The notes beneath the pieces are model-generated. The model worked only from the letters and a program-made list of their open reading frames with translations. It was not told the origin of the DNA and did no database searches. The position numbers and the translations under genes are program-made. A stretch of 20,716 nt of DNA from UBA5266 sp964610025 (GTDB lineage: Bacteria; Bacteroidota; Bacteroidia; Bacteroidales; WCHB1-69), in assembly GCA_964610025.1 (NCBI GenBank), contig CAZSTX010000040.1, forward strand, positions 1 to 20,716. The letters run 5' to 3'. This document shows positions 1 through 6,493 of this stretch, piece by piece (within the stretch, counting starts at the first letter, position 1; every line of letters begins with the position of its first letter).

Positions 1-24
1 ATTATTTTAATGATATTCAATAAA

Positions 25-234
25 TTAAAATGTTTTTAAGGGTCGACTAATTACTCCTCCTTGTTTTGTAATACGAAATAATTCTTTTGCAATTTTTTCA
101 AACTCGAATTTATACCCATTATAATTTCTTATATCGTCATAAGGTGGTGATGTGATTACAAGGTCAACATAATTGTCAGACATATTTTTCATTGTAATCA
201 AACAATTCTCATTATATATTTTCTCCCATTCCAT
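25..234 (-). pseudogene. Truncated DNA methyltransferase (N-terminal fragment)
   Basis: A 69-codon fragment that begins like a small site-specific DNA methyltransferase. It has an N-terminal 'NENCLITMKNMSDNYVDLV' stretch, then catalytic motif IV as TSPPYDDIRNY (about residues 28-38), then a helix ending in 'GGVI'. In intact members this is where a hydrophobic strand and the target-recognition and AdoMet-binding parts continue. Here the frame runs instead into SRPLKTF and a stop, so motif I (FxGxG) and most of the catalytic domain are missing. The break in similarity is near position 45-50. I see no continuation in the 24 bases left at the window edge. The ATG at 232-234 lies downstream of a good TAnnTTTG promoter, so the fragment may still be transcribed. 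It is very unlikely to be an active enzyme. The N6-adenine versus N4-cytosine class cannot be decided from the fragment. Confidence 0.75.
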
Positions 235-273
235 ATTGCAAATATAAACAATTTTCTTATTTCTTTATAAATG

Positions 274-303
274 CAAAATTATACAAATATTTTAACAAAA
301 CAA
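274..303 (-). promoter_or_regulatory. Promoter candidate for the truncated methyltransferase
   Basis: On the minus strand TAATTTTG (274-281) matches the Bacteroidota -7 box TAnnTTTG. A TTG (301-303) lies 19 bases upstream, the usual position of the -33 element. The predicted transcript starts near 267, leaving a leader of about 33 bases before the ATG at 234. This is the best-matching promoter of the left region. Confidence 0.5.
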
Positions 304-370
304 CATTAAAAAAAAAATATTTCACAAGTATATATCAATCCGTTAGGTTTTGCTGTTTTGAAAATTTAAT

Positions 371-500
371 GATTTTTTCGGCTTGTATTTAGTAAAAGTC
401 TCACGATAATCACGTAGAATTGAAGATGTTTTCTATGTTTAGTGATAATGGGTTAGAATTGGCGTGGTGCGGGGAAGGACGCCACTTGTGGCAAAGCGCT
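371..500. repeat. Element B, copy 1, beginning with core site 1
   Basis: A 130-base stretch matching 1511-1640 without gaps and with 8 substitutions. The first 19 bases (371-389) are the core gattttttcggcttgtatt, found again at 1511-1529 and 4293-4311. Left of the core the sequence is unrelated to element A, so this is a core-plus-B junction. Weaker similarity continues to about 515, and the fic stop codon follows at 526. It contains TTGGCGTGGTGC (459-470), related to a motif in element A, and a short palindrome, GCCACTTGTGGC (481-492). There is no coding potential on either strand. Confidence 0.85.
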
Positions 501-525
501 TGTTGGCAGCTGTTTATTATTTTCA

Positions 526-1254
526 TCATTTGTTGAAATCAGGATAAAAATAATTTATCATTTGTGCGTAATTATCTTGAGCCGAAAGACAAGTGTCTAT
601 TAGAAATCCTTTTATTGTTGGATATTCTGACAAACCTCTGTAATAGAAAAATTTATGCACATCTTCAATTATAAAAGGAATAATATTGTGAGCTAAACAT
701 TCTTTAAAAATAATTAATCTTCCGACACGTCCATTCCCATCTTGAAATGGGTGTATTTTTTCAAATTGAAAATGAAAGTCAATGATGTCTTCAACTGTAA
801 TATTATTTTTTTTATGATACGAATCCAGAAGTTTTTTCATATCGGACGAAACATCTTTCGGCAAAGAAGTTTCAATTCCTCCAATAATATTAGGTTTCGA
901 CTTATAGTCGCCAAGTTTAAACCATGTTTTTTTAGTATCAGAAGTATTGATTTTTAGCAAGTAATGGAGTTTTTTTATTATTTCTTCGGATAATGTTTCA
1001 TTTGCGATATTAAGCATATAGTCAAAACAAGAGAAGTGATTAAGGGTTTCTACAATATCATCAACATTAGCTGTTGTATCTCCATTCTCAACAAAGATTG
1101 TGTTTGTTTCATAAATATATCGTGTCTGTTCTTCGGATAATTTACTGCCTTCTATTCGATTTGTATTATATGCAAGTTTAATCTGCGTTTTGTGATACAA
1201 ACCGCCCTTTAATCCAGAAGACTTTTCTTCTTGTAATTCTTTTAAAAGATTCAT
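526..1254 (-). CDS. Fic family protein (predicted AMPylase, self-inhibited class II)
   Basis: This 242-residue protein carries the full Fic active-site motif HPFQDGNGRVGR at about residues 168-179, with the catalytic His, the acidic metal ligand and the anion-binding GNGR. Most Fic proteins transfer AMP, or sometimes another nucleotide moiety, to a protein hydroxyl. An [S/T]xxxE[G/N] inhibitory motif is visible near the N-terminus as TNRIEG (about 31-36), which places it in the class with an intramolecular autoinhibitory helix. That fits the lack of a separate antitoxin gene next to it. The upstream 'IGG' segment (about 124-126) resembles the usual flap region. There is no signal peptide or membrane segment, so it should be cytoplasmic. 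It is the only gene of a cassette bounded by elements A and B, with its stop codon (TGA) 25 bases past the well-conserved part of B. The target protein cannot be read from sequence; a defence or stress role is inference from context. Confidence 0.93.
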   Translation of the reverse strand: MNLLKELQEEKSSGLKGGLYHKTQIKLAYNTNRIEGSKLSEEQTRYIYETNTIFVENGDTTANVDDIVETLNHFSCFDYMLNIANETLSEEIIKKLHYLLKINTSDTKKTWFKLGDYKSKPNIIGGIETSLPKDVSSDMKKLLDSYHKKNNITVEDIIDFHFQFEKIHPFQDGNGRVGRLIIFKECLAHNIIPFIIEDVHKFFYYRGLSEYPTIKGFLIDTCLSAQDNYAQMINYFYPDFNK

Positions 1255-1277
1255 CGTATTTTTCTATTTATTAAGTC

Positions 1278-1285
1278 CAAAAATA
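1278..1285 (-). promoter_or_regulatory. Promoter -7 box candidate for fic
   Basis: TATTTTTG on the minus strand matches TAnnTTTG and lies 23 bases upstream of the fic ATG. No clear TTG is seen at the -33 position. The box lies inside the cassette but outside element A, so fic probably brings its own promoter. Confidence 0.35.
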
Positions 1286-1358
1286 AACAAATTTTCAGTT
1301 TAATTCTATCGATTCAAAATTTTGCATATAAATTGTCGATAACTTAATTTACACCTCT

Positions 1359-1510
1359 CACTAACTCCCGCTTATGCAACATAATGGTTGGCTTGGCGTA
1401 GTGCATTTGTATTTGTAAATATATAAAAATTTTTGTTCAATATAAAAGTTATTTTTAATTGCAAAAATAAACTTTTTTTAAATACTATACGCATTTAAAA
1501 AAAATCAATG
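1359..1510. repeat. Element A, copy 1 (upstream flank of the fic cassette)
   Basis: A 152-base element with the same length and only 2 differences compared with 4141-4292. It starts with cactaactcccgcttatgc, contains GGTTGGCTTGGCGTAGTGC (1386-1404), then an AT-rich part ending in tcaatg immediately before core site 2. On the minus strand it sits upstream of fic, about 105 bases before the ATG. A TATTTTTG box (minus strand, 1462-1469) repeats in the other copy at 4244-4251 and could be a shared promoter, though no -33 TTG is visible. Confidence 0.88.
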
Positions 1511-1640
1511 GATTTTTTCGGCTTGTATTTAGTAGAAGTATCACGATAATCATGTAGAATTGACGATGTTTTCTATGTTTAGCGATAATGGGTTAGAATT
1601 GGTGTGGTGCGGGGAAGGCCGCCACTTGTGGCAAAGTGCT
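1511..1640. repeat. Element B, copy 2, beginning with core site 2; with A it forms a complete A-core-B junction
   Basis: Matches 371-500 at 122 of 130 positions without gaps. Core site 2 is 1511-1529. This is the only place in the window where A, core and B are contiguous (1359-1640), as expected of the joint between two adjacent cassettes. Partial similarity runs to about 1654, immediately before the endonuclease stop codon at 1656-1658. Confidence 0.88.
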
Positions 1641-1655
1641 GTTGTAGGTAGCTCA

Positions 1656-2438
1656 TTACCTTTTGTTAAATTTATCAAAATAGCCGTCTATTTCGGGTCT
1701 CAACTCTATTCCTACTTGTTCAAAAACCTCTAACAGTTGTTTATAAGTGTTTTCTCCACCAAGGAAATCCCAAAACTCTTCCGCCACTTTTAATTCTTGC
1801 TCTAAATCAAGCATTCCTGCCATTGTCCAGCGAGAATATGGTTTTGGGGCGTAAGGATTGTAAGGAATTGCAATAAGTGTATTAATAGATTTTTCGGAAT
1901 TTTCAGCTAGAACGCAAGCCGTCCATTCAAGTAATGTTCTTTTAAATTCTTTGAAACTACCCTTATTTGGTTTTGCCGTTTTTATATCGAATAAAAATAA
2001 GTCTCCATTTTCAGCTTCCAACCAAACATCAACCTTAGTCGGTTTTACAGTTCGAAAATTACCTTCCTGACAAACTTTTTTTATTCTATTGATTTCTTCA
2101 ATCTTGTTTGGGCGAGAATTTCCTGCCGTCAAATCATCCATAATATCTTGAATAACACGTTGGGCAGATTCGCTTATTTGTGTGCCAGCAATAGCTTGTG
2201 ATTTGGCAATTTTGAATTTTGTAGAAGCAATCGCTAAAGCAACCGGTTCAAAAATACTTGTTCCAAAATTTGTATTCAACGAATGAATAAAGGAAAATAA
2301 AGCCATTCTGTCTTTTCCTAACAACCTCGTATGAAAAGGCATGACTGCAGGTTCCGGATTATAATTTTGAAACTTATGCCTGATACTATTTTTCAGAACG
2401 CCTTCCACTTGTTTAATGTGGCTGTTAGTTAATGCCAT
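1656..2438 (-). CDS. Type II restriction endonuclease, TdeIII-like
   Basis: A 260-residue cytoplasmic protein that I recognise as resembling the TdeIII/MjaII group of type II endonucleases. Known members of that group cut at GGNCC. The segment PFHTRLLGKDRMALFSF (about 34-50) followed by SIFEPVA (about 61-67) looks like the conserved N-terminal signature. A PD-(D/E)xK nuclease core is visible as TKVDVWL (Asp at about 137) followed by LFLFDIKTAKP, giving D151-x-K153. The gene follows its methyltransferase with only three bases between the methyltransferase stop (2442-2444) and this ATG (2436-2438). There is no good ribosome-binding site, so translation is probably coupled, making nuclease synthesis depend on methylase translation. 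The stop codon lies next to element B copy 2. The recognition site is inference from family membership. Confidence 0.82.
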   Translation of the reverse strand: MALTNSHIKQVEGVLKNSIRHKFQNYNPEPAVMPFHTRLLGKDRMALFSFIHSLNTNFGTSIFEPVALAIASTKFKIAKSQAIAGTQISESAQRVIQDIMDDLTAGNSRPNKIEEINRIKKVCQEGNFRTVKPTKVDVWLEAENGDLFLFDIKTAKPNKGSFKEFKRTLLEWTACVLAENSEKSINTLIAIPYNPYAPKPYSRWTMAGMLDLEQELKVAEEFWDFLGGENTYKQLLEVFEQVGIELRPEIDGYFDKFNKR

Positions 2439-2441
2439 TTT

Positions 2442-4028
2442 TTATTTTTTCTTTAAATGAAATATTGTTTCAGAATATGCTGTTTTATCTTTTTCTGTTC
2501 GATTTAAGACAGGACGTTTAAATTGATTGACGATTTTCATTCCTGCATTTTCTGCAATTGTTGGATACATATTGTATTTGTCGTTTGCCACTAAAAAAAC
2601 ATCATAATTGTCTGCAAGGTATTTTTTGCAGTTATTCAAAACATCTGAAATTCCTTGAATATAACTCAATTGCGCTTCTTTTCTTTTTCCCTTGAAAAGC
2701 GGACCTATTTCTAATTCGTCTTTTCTTTCAAATCCAAATAAATCGTAAGCATAAGCGTGTTGTTCGTGATAATCAATCAATCCAACATAAGGAGGAGACG
2801 AAAAAATTCCTTTTATTTTCTGCTTTTCAAGCAAATTTCCAAATTCGGGATTTTTTTTCTTCACATACTCAAAAATATTTATTTCACGACTATCTCCAGT
2901 CAAACAGAGTTGATCTGTATCGCTTCGTAACTTATCAAACTCTACCAAGCGTTTAATAGTATCTCTCGAATAACTCTCCCACCATTTTAAGATAGAAAAT
3001 AACGGTTTACAAATTTTTCCATGTTTTCCACAATAATAAGTCGTTGTAACCGGTTCTAAAAGAGTTGCTAAATCGGCATGAGTTGTAGCCCGACAACTTC
3101 TGATGGTGCGACTAAGAATTATGCTGACTATTTTTTTTGTCTGATTATTTTGAATTTCTTTTATTCGGCCAAAAACGAACTCAATTTCTTCCCTGATATG
3201 TTGAGAATACCATTTATCAAGAAAAGTTTCTTTTTGTTCTTGTTCTAATTTGATATTGTACTGTTTCACTAATCGTAGAAAAATCGGCAAAAATTCTTGT
3301 TCTTTTTCTTCACCGTATTTTTTCTCGTCAATTAGCTTGTTATGCACTTGATATTTGTATTCAGGAACAGGAAAATATTTATTGTTAAATACGCTTAGTT
3401 CCTGCAATAACTTTTCTTCAAATTCGACAGCATTAGAATCCTTAATAAAGTTTTTCAGAGAGCCTGTTATCTGCTTTAGTTCATTTTGTATATCTGAAAT
3501 ATCATATCTACCGATTTTACAATTGCCAATTAATGTGTTAAATACAGAAATATCAACACCAATAGCGTGCATTCCCAACTCCGAAGACTGAACCAGAGTT
3601 GTTCCACTACCCGAAAAAGGATCGAGGACAATATCTCCCTTTTGAAAGTATGCTTCAGTTTTAAATTTGTCGGTGTGATTATCTAAAAAATACTCAACTA
3701 ATTGAGGAATAAATTTGCCTTTGTAGGGGTGTAATCTATGAACATGTTTTGTGGTTTCAGACTCCTTATATTGGTCAAAAGAGAGAGCCCAATTCAAATC
3801 TTCTCCTAATTTTTCTTTAAATACAGTTTCTCTTGATTGATTATATGAATTGTAATAATTTAAAAGTTCTTTTTCTAAAACTTGAATAGCCCCATTTTCT
3901 CCGACTTTCTTAATTCTTCCATATTGAATGAGATACGAAATGTTTGACGTTGTAACACTTCGTCCAACGAAATTTGTTGCCCATTCGCTCGCTTCTTTAA
4001 TTGATAATAATCTATCGTCTGAAATCAT
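2442..4028 (-). CDS. SPPY-type DNA methyltransferase with N-terminal helix-turn-helix
   Basis: This 528-residue protein is the modification partner of the downstream endonuclease. Motif I, the AdoMet-binding loop, is DPFSGSGTT at about 136-144, followed by the GVDIS strand end. The catalytic motif IV is SSPPY at about 410-414. SPPY with this arrangement is usual in N4-cytosine enzymes, which fits a GGNCC-type site that has only cytosines to modify; N6-adenine activity is not excluded. Motifs I and IV are about 270 residues apart, separated by a large insert, with a CxxH/C-containing patch (YYCGKHGKIC, about 331-340) that may be structural. The first 60 residues (LLSIKEASEWATNF...TTSNISYLIQYGRIKKV) look like a MerR/excisionase-type helix-turn-helix, suggesting the enzyme may bind DNA apart from catalysis and could autoregulate the operon. 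Start chosen at the ATG at 4026-4028. Confidence 0.87.
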   Translation of the reverse strand: MISDDRLLSIKEASEWATNFVGRSVTTSNISYLIQYGRIKKVGENGAIQVLEKELLNYYNSYNQSRETVFKEKLGEDLNWALSFDQYKESETTKHVHRLHPYKGKFIPQLVEYFLDNHTDKFKTEAYFQKGDIVLDPFSGSGTTLVQSSELGMHAIGVDISVFNTLIGNCKIGRYDISDIQNELKQITGSLKNFIKDSNAVEFEEKLLQELSVFNNKYFPVPEYKYQVHNKLIDEKKYGEEKEQEFLPIFLRLVKQYNIKLEQEQKETFLDKWYSQHIREEIEFVFGRIKEIQNNQTKKIVSIILSRTIRSCRATTHADLATLLEPVTTTYYCGKHGKICKPLFSILKWWESYSRDTIKRLVEFDKLRSDTDQLCLTGDSREINIFEYVKKKNPEFGNLLEKQKIKGIFSSPPYVGLIDYHEQHAYAYDLFGFERKDELEIGPLFKGKRKEAQLSYIQGISDVLNNCKKYLADNYDVFLVANDKYNMYPTIAENAGMKIVNQFKRPVLNRTEKDKTAYSETIFHLKKK

Positions 4029-4047
4029 ATTCTCTTTTTTTTCTTTA

Positions 4048-4055
4048 CAAAAATA
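4048..4055 (-). promoter_or_regulatory. Promoter -7 box candidate for the restriction-modification operon
   Basis: TATTTTTG on the minus strand lies 19 bases upstream of the methyltransferase ATG, a short leader. No clear -33 TTG is seen. As for fic, this box is inside the cassette and outside element A. Confidence 0.35.
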
Positions 4056-4140
4056 GTCAAATTAAATGTTGTCTGAAATCATTGTTTCAAATTTTGTTAG
4101 AATCTTCTTCTGGATTACCACAACTTACTTATGCTCTCCC

Positions 4141-4292
4141 CACTAACTCCCGCTTATGCAACATAATGGTTGGCTTGGCGTAGTGCATTTGTATTTGTAA
4201 ATATATAAAAATTTTTGTTCAATATAAAAGTTATTTTTAATTGCAAAAATAAACTTTTTTTAAATACTATACGCATAAAAAAAAAATCAATG
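4141..4292. repeat. Element A, copy 2 (upstream flank of the restriction-modification cassette)
   Basis: Same length as 1359-1510, with 2 differences in 152 positions, both in the A/T run near the core. It sits about 112 bases upstream of the methyltransferase start, matching the position of copy 1 relative to fic. It contains TTGGCGTAGTGC at 4175-4186. Confidence 0.88.
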
Positions 4293-4311
4293 GATTTTTT
4301 CGGCTTGTATT
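4293..4311. repeat. Core site 3, right boundary of the cassette array
   Basis: The 19-base core gattttttcggcttgtatt is preceded by element A but followed by caacaatcatttctg, not by element B. It is therefore an A-core-flank junction, the mirror of the flank-core-B junction at 371. The bases after 4311 are taken as the right chromosomal flank. Confidence 0.75.
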
Positions 4312-4643
4312 CAACAATCATTTCTGTATTTTGTCATTTTTTTGCATATTATTTGGCAATTTTTCTATATGTTTTTACAAAAACATTCTTTTTATTGTTT
4401 TCGTTTTTTAACAAACAGATGTTTGTGTCCTTTTTAAGGAGGAAGTAATTTTTGTCTTTTTTATTTGCCCCTAAGAAAAAACAGGAATTACCGCAGGGCT
4501 AAAGCTGTGGGTAGAAACATATAATAAAATAAAAAAATACCTGAGCCAACAAACCGGTATCCTCGACAGCAATATTATTTCGTTGATAAAAAAATAGTTT
4601 TTGCAATAAATTGCTATTATCTATTATTGGAAAGATTTCAAAT
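4312..4643. other. Gene-poor right flank of the cassette array
   Basis: About 330 bases of AT-rich sequence with no complete gene on either strand. It contains an AGGAGG-like stretch (4438-4443) with no plausible gene after it, and the open-frame remnant described at 4475-4597. It separates the cassette array from the tRNA-Asn terminator. Confidence 0.5.
4475..4597 (+). pseudogene. Possible C-terminal remnant of an unidentified gene
   Basis: Forty codons are open from just after a TAA (4472-4474) to a TAG (4595-4597), with no start codon. The translation includes TGITAGLKLWVETYNKIKKY and ends in LDSNIISLIKK. Its balanced, protein-like composition is unlike the lysine/phenylalanine-rich frames that random AT-rich DNA gives here. 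I do not recognise the family. The same bases (4491-4510) also form an imperfect hairpin, ccgcag...ctgtgg, so a REP-like palindrome is an alternative explanation. Confidence 0.25.
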
Positions 4644-4685
4644 AAAAACAAGCAATTAGTCCACTTAAACTAATTGCTTGTTTTT
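4644..4685 (-). terminator. Intrinsic terminator of the tRNA-Asn gene
   Basis: A perfect 16-bp inverted repeat (4644-4659 with 4670-4685) encloses a 10-base loop. On the minus strand the stem ends in GCTTGTTTTTATTT, giving a U-rich tail. It starts two bases after the 3' end of the tRNA on that strand. The stem is nearly symmetrical in its A/T ends, so it could act on transcripts from either side. Confidence 0.85.
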
Positions 4686-4686
4686 G

Positions 4687-4760
4687 CTCCCCCTGCTGGA
4701 CTTGAACCAGCGACCCTCTGATTAACAGTCAGATGCTCTAACCAACTGAGCTAAGGAGGA
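4687..4760 (-). tRNA. tRNA-Asn (anticodon GTT)
   Basis: A 74-base cloverleaf on the minus strand. The acceptor stem TCCTCCT pairs with AGGGGGA (one U-G pair), followed by discriminator G. The D-arm contains AGCTCAGTTGGTTAGAGC. The anticodon arm is TCTGA-CTGTTAA-TCAGA with anticodon GTT. The T-arm contains GGTTCAAGTCC. No CCA is encoded (GCA follows), so the tail must be added after transcription. The 3' end faces the cassette array, but the array's core sequence is not a copy of the tRNA 3' end. Confidence 0.97.
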
Positions 4761-4801
4761 AGATGCGTAAGTAGTATAATGTAACGTTGTTTTTAGTTTT
4801 G

Positions 4802-4809
4802 CAAAAATA
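4802..4809 (-). promoter_or_regulatory. Promoter -7 box candidate for tRNA-Asn
   Basis: TATTTTTG on the minus strand, about 41 bases upstream of the mature tRNA 5' end, matches TAnnTTTG. A clear -33 TTG is not visible. Confidence 0.35.
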
Positions 4810-4923
4810 GCTATTTTTTGTATATAAATATTATTTTCTAATTATTTTTTAAAAAATAATTTACATTCTGAAAATCAATTTATTATTTAATATAGCAGTT
4901 TTATTCTACCACAAAACAAATTG

Positions 4924-6258
4924 TTAATAAGATTGTTTTAGAATTTTTTTCGCCATTTTTTGTAAGGAATTAGTAATTACAAACAAATACATCCCGTTTG
5001 CTAAAGAACTTATATCTATTAATTTAGTATTAGTATCTATAGAAATGCTTTGTAGAAATTTGCCTGTATAATCGTAAATAAAGAGCCGACTATCAGCCAT
5101 GACACCTTTTATACAAACTTGATTATCTGAAGGATTAGGATACAATTGAATTTCTAAGGTATTTTTATTTTTAATAATATCTACTGTTTCAACACACACA
5201 TAACTAATAAAATAGTTGCACCCTATCACGTTTGCTTCAAAACTCGACTGCATATTGTTATAGTAAACGTCAACCTCTTCGGTAGTAGAAGGCAGCCATG
5301 TCTGGCTATTGCTATCCCAAACATGCACACGCACATGCACCGCATTATCATTTTCATAAGTCCATTCTAATTTAGGTTTCCAACTATCGAATTGCCATTC
5401 TTGTAAATGATAATTATAGATTTCTCTTACATATGAAATACGATTATTATTATCATCATAAGTGTAAGTTGCTCTTCCATCCCACGAAGGATGGATATAG
5501 GCTGCCGAATCGTCGTTCCAGATTTTCGTCTCCCGTTTTATCAAATTATAATGAGCATCGTATAGATAAGTAATAGAATCGTAATTAAACCACTCGCCTG
5601 AACAAGAAGTGTAAGCAAACTTTTCCGAAATTTTATAACCATTACTATCATACGCATATTGATACATGCTTGTATCAGAGCCAAGACTGCTTGTTATAAT
5701 TTGCAATAGTATATTAAAATTAGCATCATAGCTATAGGCATAGTTATAATAATATTTTTCTGTCCATTCTTCTGCCGATAAATCCCATAAATAATACGTC
5801 ATTTTTATAATGCTATTGTATTTATCATAAACATAAAGTGTTTGACTATTTTTTTCAAACATATTATTTTCTAAATTCCAAACGCTATTGCTTTCTCTCA
5901 CTAAATTGTTAGCTACATACTCAAACTCGTCTTGATACGAATTTATCCATTTATTGTTATCGCTATCCCAATATTGTTCTACCTTTCTCTCTAATTGACA
6001 ATCATCATTGTAAGAATAGATATTGTAATTATTTTTCACTAAATCATTATCTTTCTTATTCCATATTAATTTCATTTCGCTTGTCTTCAATCCTAATTTA
6101 TTATAAGTATAAATCACTTTATCAGTAAGTTCACCCTCTTTTGAAAAAACAGAAATAGTGTCGGGTTCGTAGCATTTTATTTTCTCTTTTTCAAATTGCG
6201 AATAAGCCCCTATAGCTATTGATAATAATAGTGTTAAAATATAAAAACTCTTTTTCAT
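4924..6258 (-). CDS. Secreted repeat protein with T9SS type A sorting domain
   Basis: A 444-residue protein with an N-terminal signal peptide (MKKSFYILTLLLSIAIGAYS, cleavage near residue 20) and a C-terminal type IX secretion sorting domain of about 75 residues. That domain shows LYPNPSDN, a 'FIYDYTGKFL' strand pair and ANGMYLFVI near the end. It should be exported across both membranes and released or anchored at the surface. The middle is a run of roughly eight tyrosine-rich repeats of about 35-45 residues, with the recurring pattern Y-x-Y-D-x-x-x-N followed some 8-12 residues later by W (for example YVYDKYNSIIKMTYYLW, YTYDDNNNRISYVREIY). This resembles YD/RHS-like or DUF3836-like beta repeats, but I cannot assign a named domain with confidence. 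No enzymatic motif is seen. It is transcribed alone and divergently from the next gene. The ligand or role is unknown. Confidence 0.85.
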   Translation of the reverse strand: MKKSFYILTLLLSIAIGAYSQFEKEKIKCYEPDTISVFSKEGELTDKVIYTYNKLGLKTSEMKLIWNKKDNDLVKNNYNIYSYNDDCQLERKVEQYWDSDNNKWINSYQDEFEYVANNLVRESNSVWNLENNMFEKNSQTLYVYDKYNSIIKMTYYLWDLSAEEWTEKYYYNYAYSYDANFNILLQIITSSLGSDTSMYQYAYDSNGYKISEKFAYTSCSGEWFNYDSITYLYDAHYNLIKRETKIWNDDSAAYIHPSWDGRATYTYDDNNNRISYVREIYNYHLQEWQFDSWKPKLEWTYENDNAVHVRVHVWDSNSQTWLPSTTEEVDVYYNNMQSSFEANVIGCNYFISYVCVETVDIIKNKNTLEIQLYPNPSDNQVCIKGVMADSRLFIYDYTGKFLQSISIDTNTKLIDISSLANGMYLFVITNSLQKMAKKILKQSY

Positions 6259-6454
6259 TACTTTGCTTCTTATTTATATTAATTACTAATGTATTCTAAA
6301 ATGCAAAAATTATAAAGCTAAATAAATCAACATAATTTATTGTATTTTTAGATGTATATTTCAAAATGCAAATGTATTTGTTTTATTCTAAAAAACAAAG
6401 AAAATGATTCATCTTTTTCTTTTCATTTTATCTAAAATGTAACTAAATTTGATG

Positions 6455-6462
6455 TACTTTTG
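6455..6462 (+). promoter_or_regulatory. Promoter -7 box candidate for the DUF6913-like gene
   Basis: TACTTTTG matches TAnnTTTG and lies about 31 bases before the GTG start at 6494. The region upstream is AT-rich without a clear -33 TTG. The 235-base interval 6259-6493 separates divergent genes and holds nothing else I can support. Confidence 0.4.
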
Positions 6463-6493
6463 CATTTTAAATAACTTTTTTTAATTTAAAAAC

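Noticed and set aside
461..483. GGCGT...ACGCC hairpin in element B
   Set aside because: Present in copy 1 only; copy 2 has GGTGT and CCGCC at the same positions, so pairing is not conserved.
371..1640. Classical integron attC sites
   Set aside because: The A-core-B joint has direct and not inverted related motifs, no clear R/L box pairs around a GTTRRRY crossover, and no integron integrase is in the window.
4215..4448. 77-codon plus-strand frame covering element A and core site 3
   Set aside because: It is Phe/Lys/Ile-rich, crosses a repeat with no coding constraint, and is not kept as an open frame in the other A copy because the sequence after the core differs.
4687..4760. tRNA-Asn as the integration site of the cassette array
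   Set aside because: The tRNA 3' end points toward the array, but its sequence does not occur in the core or in elements A or B, and about 375 bases with an intact terminator separate them.
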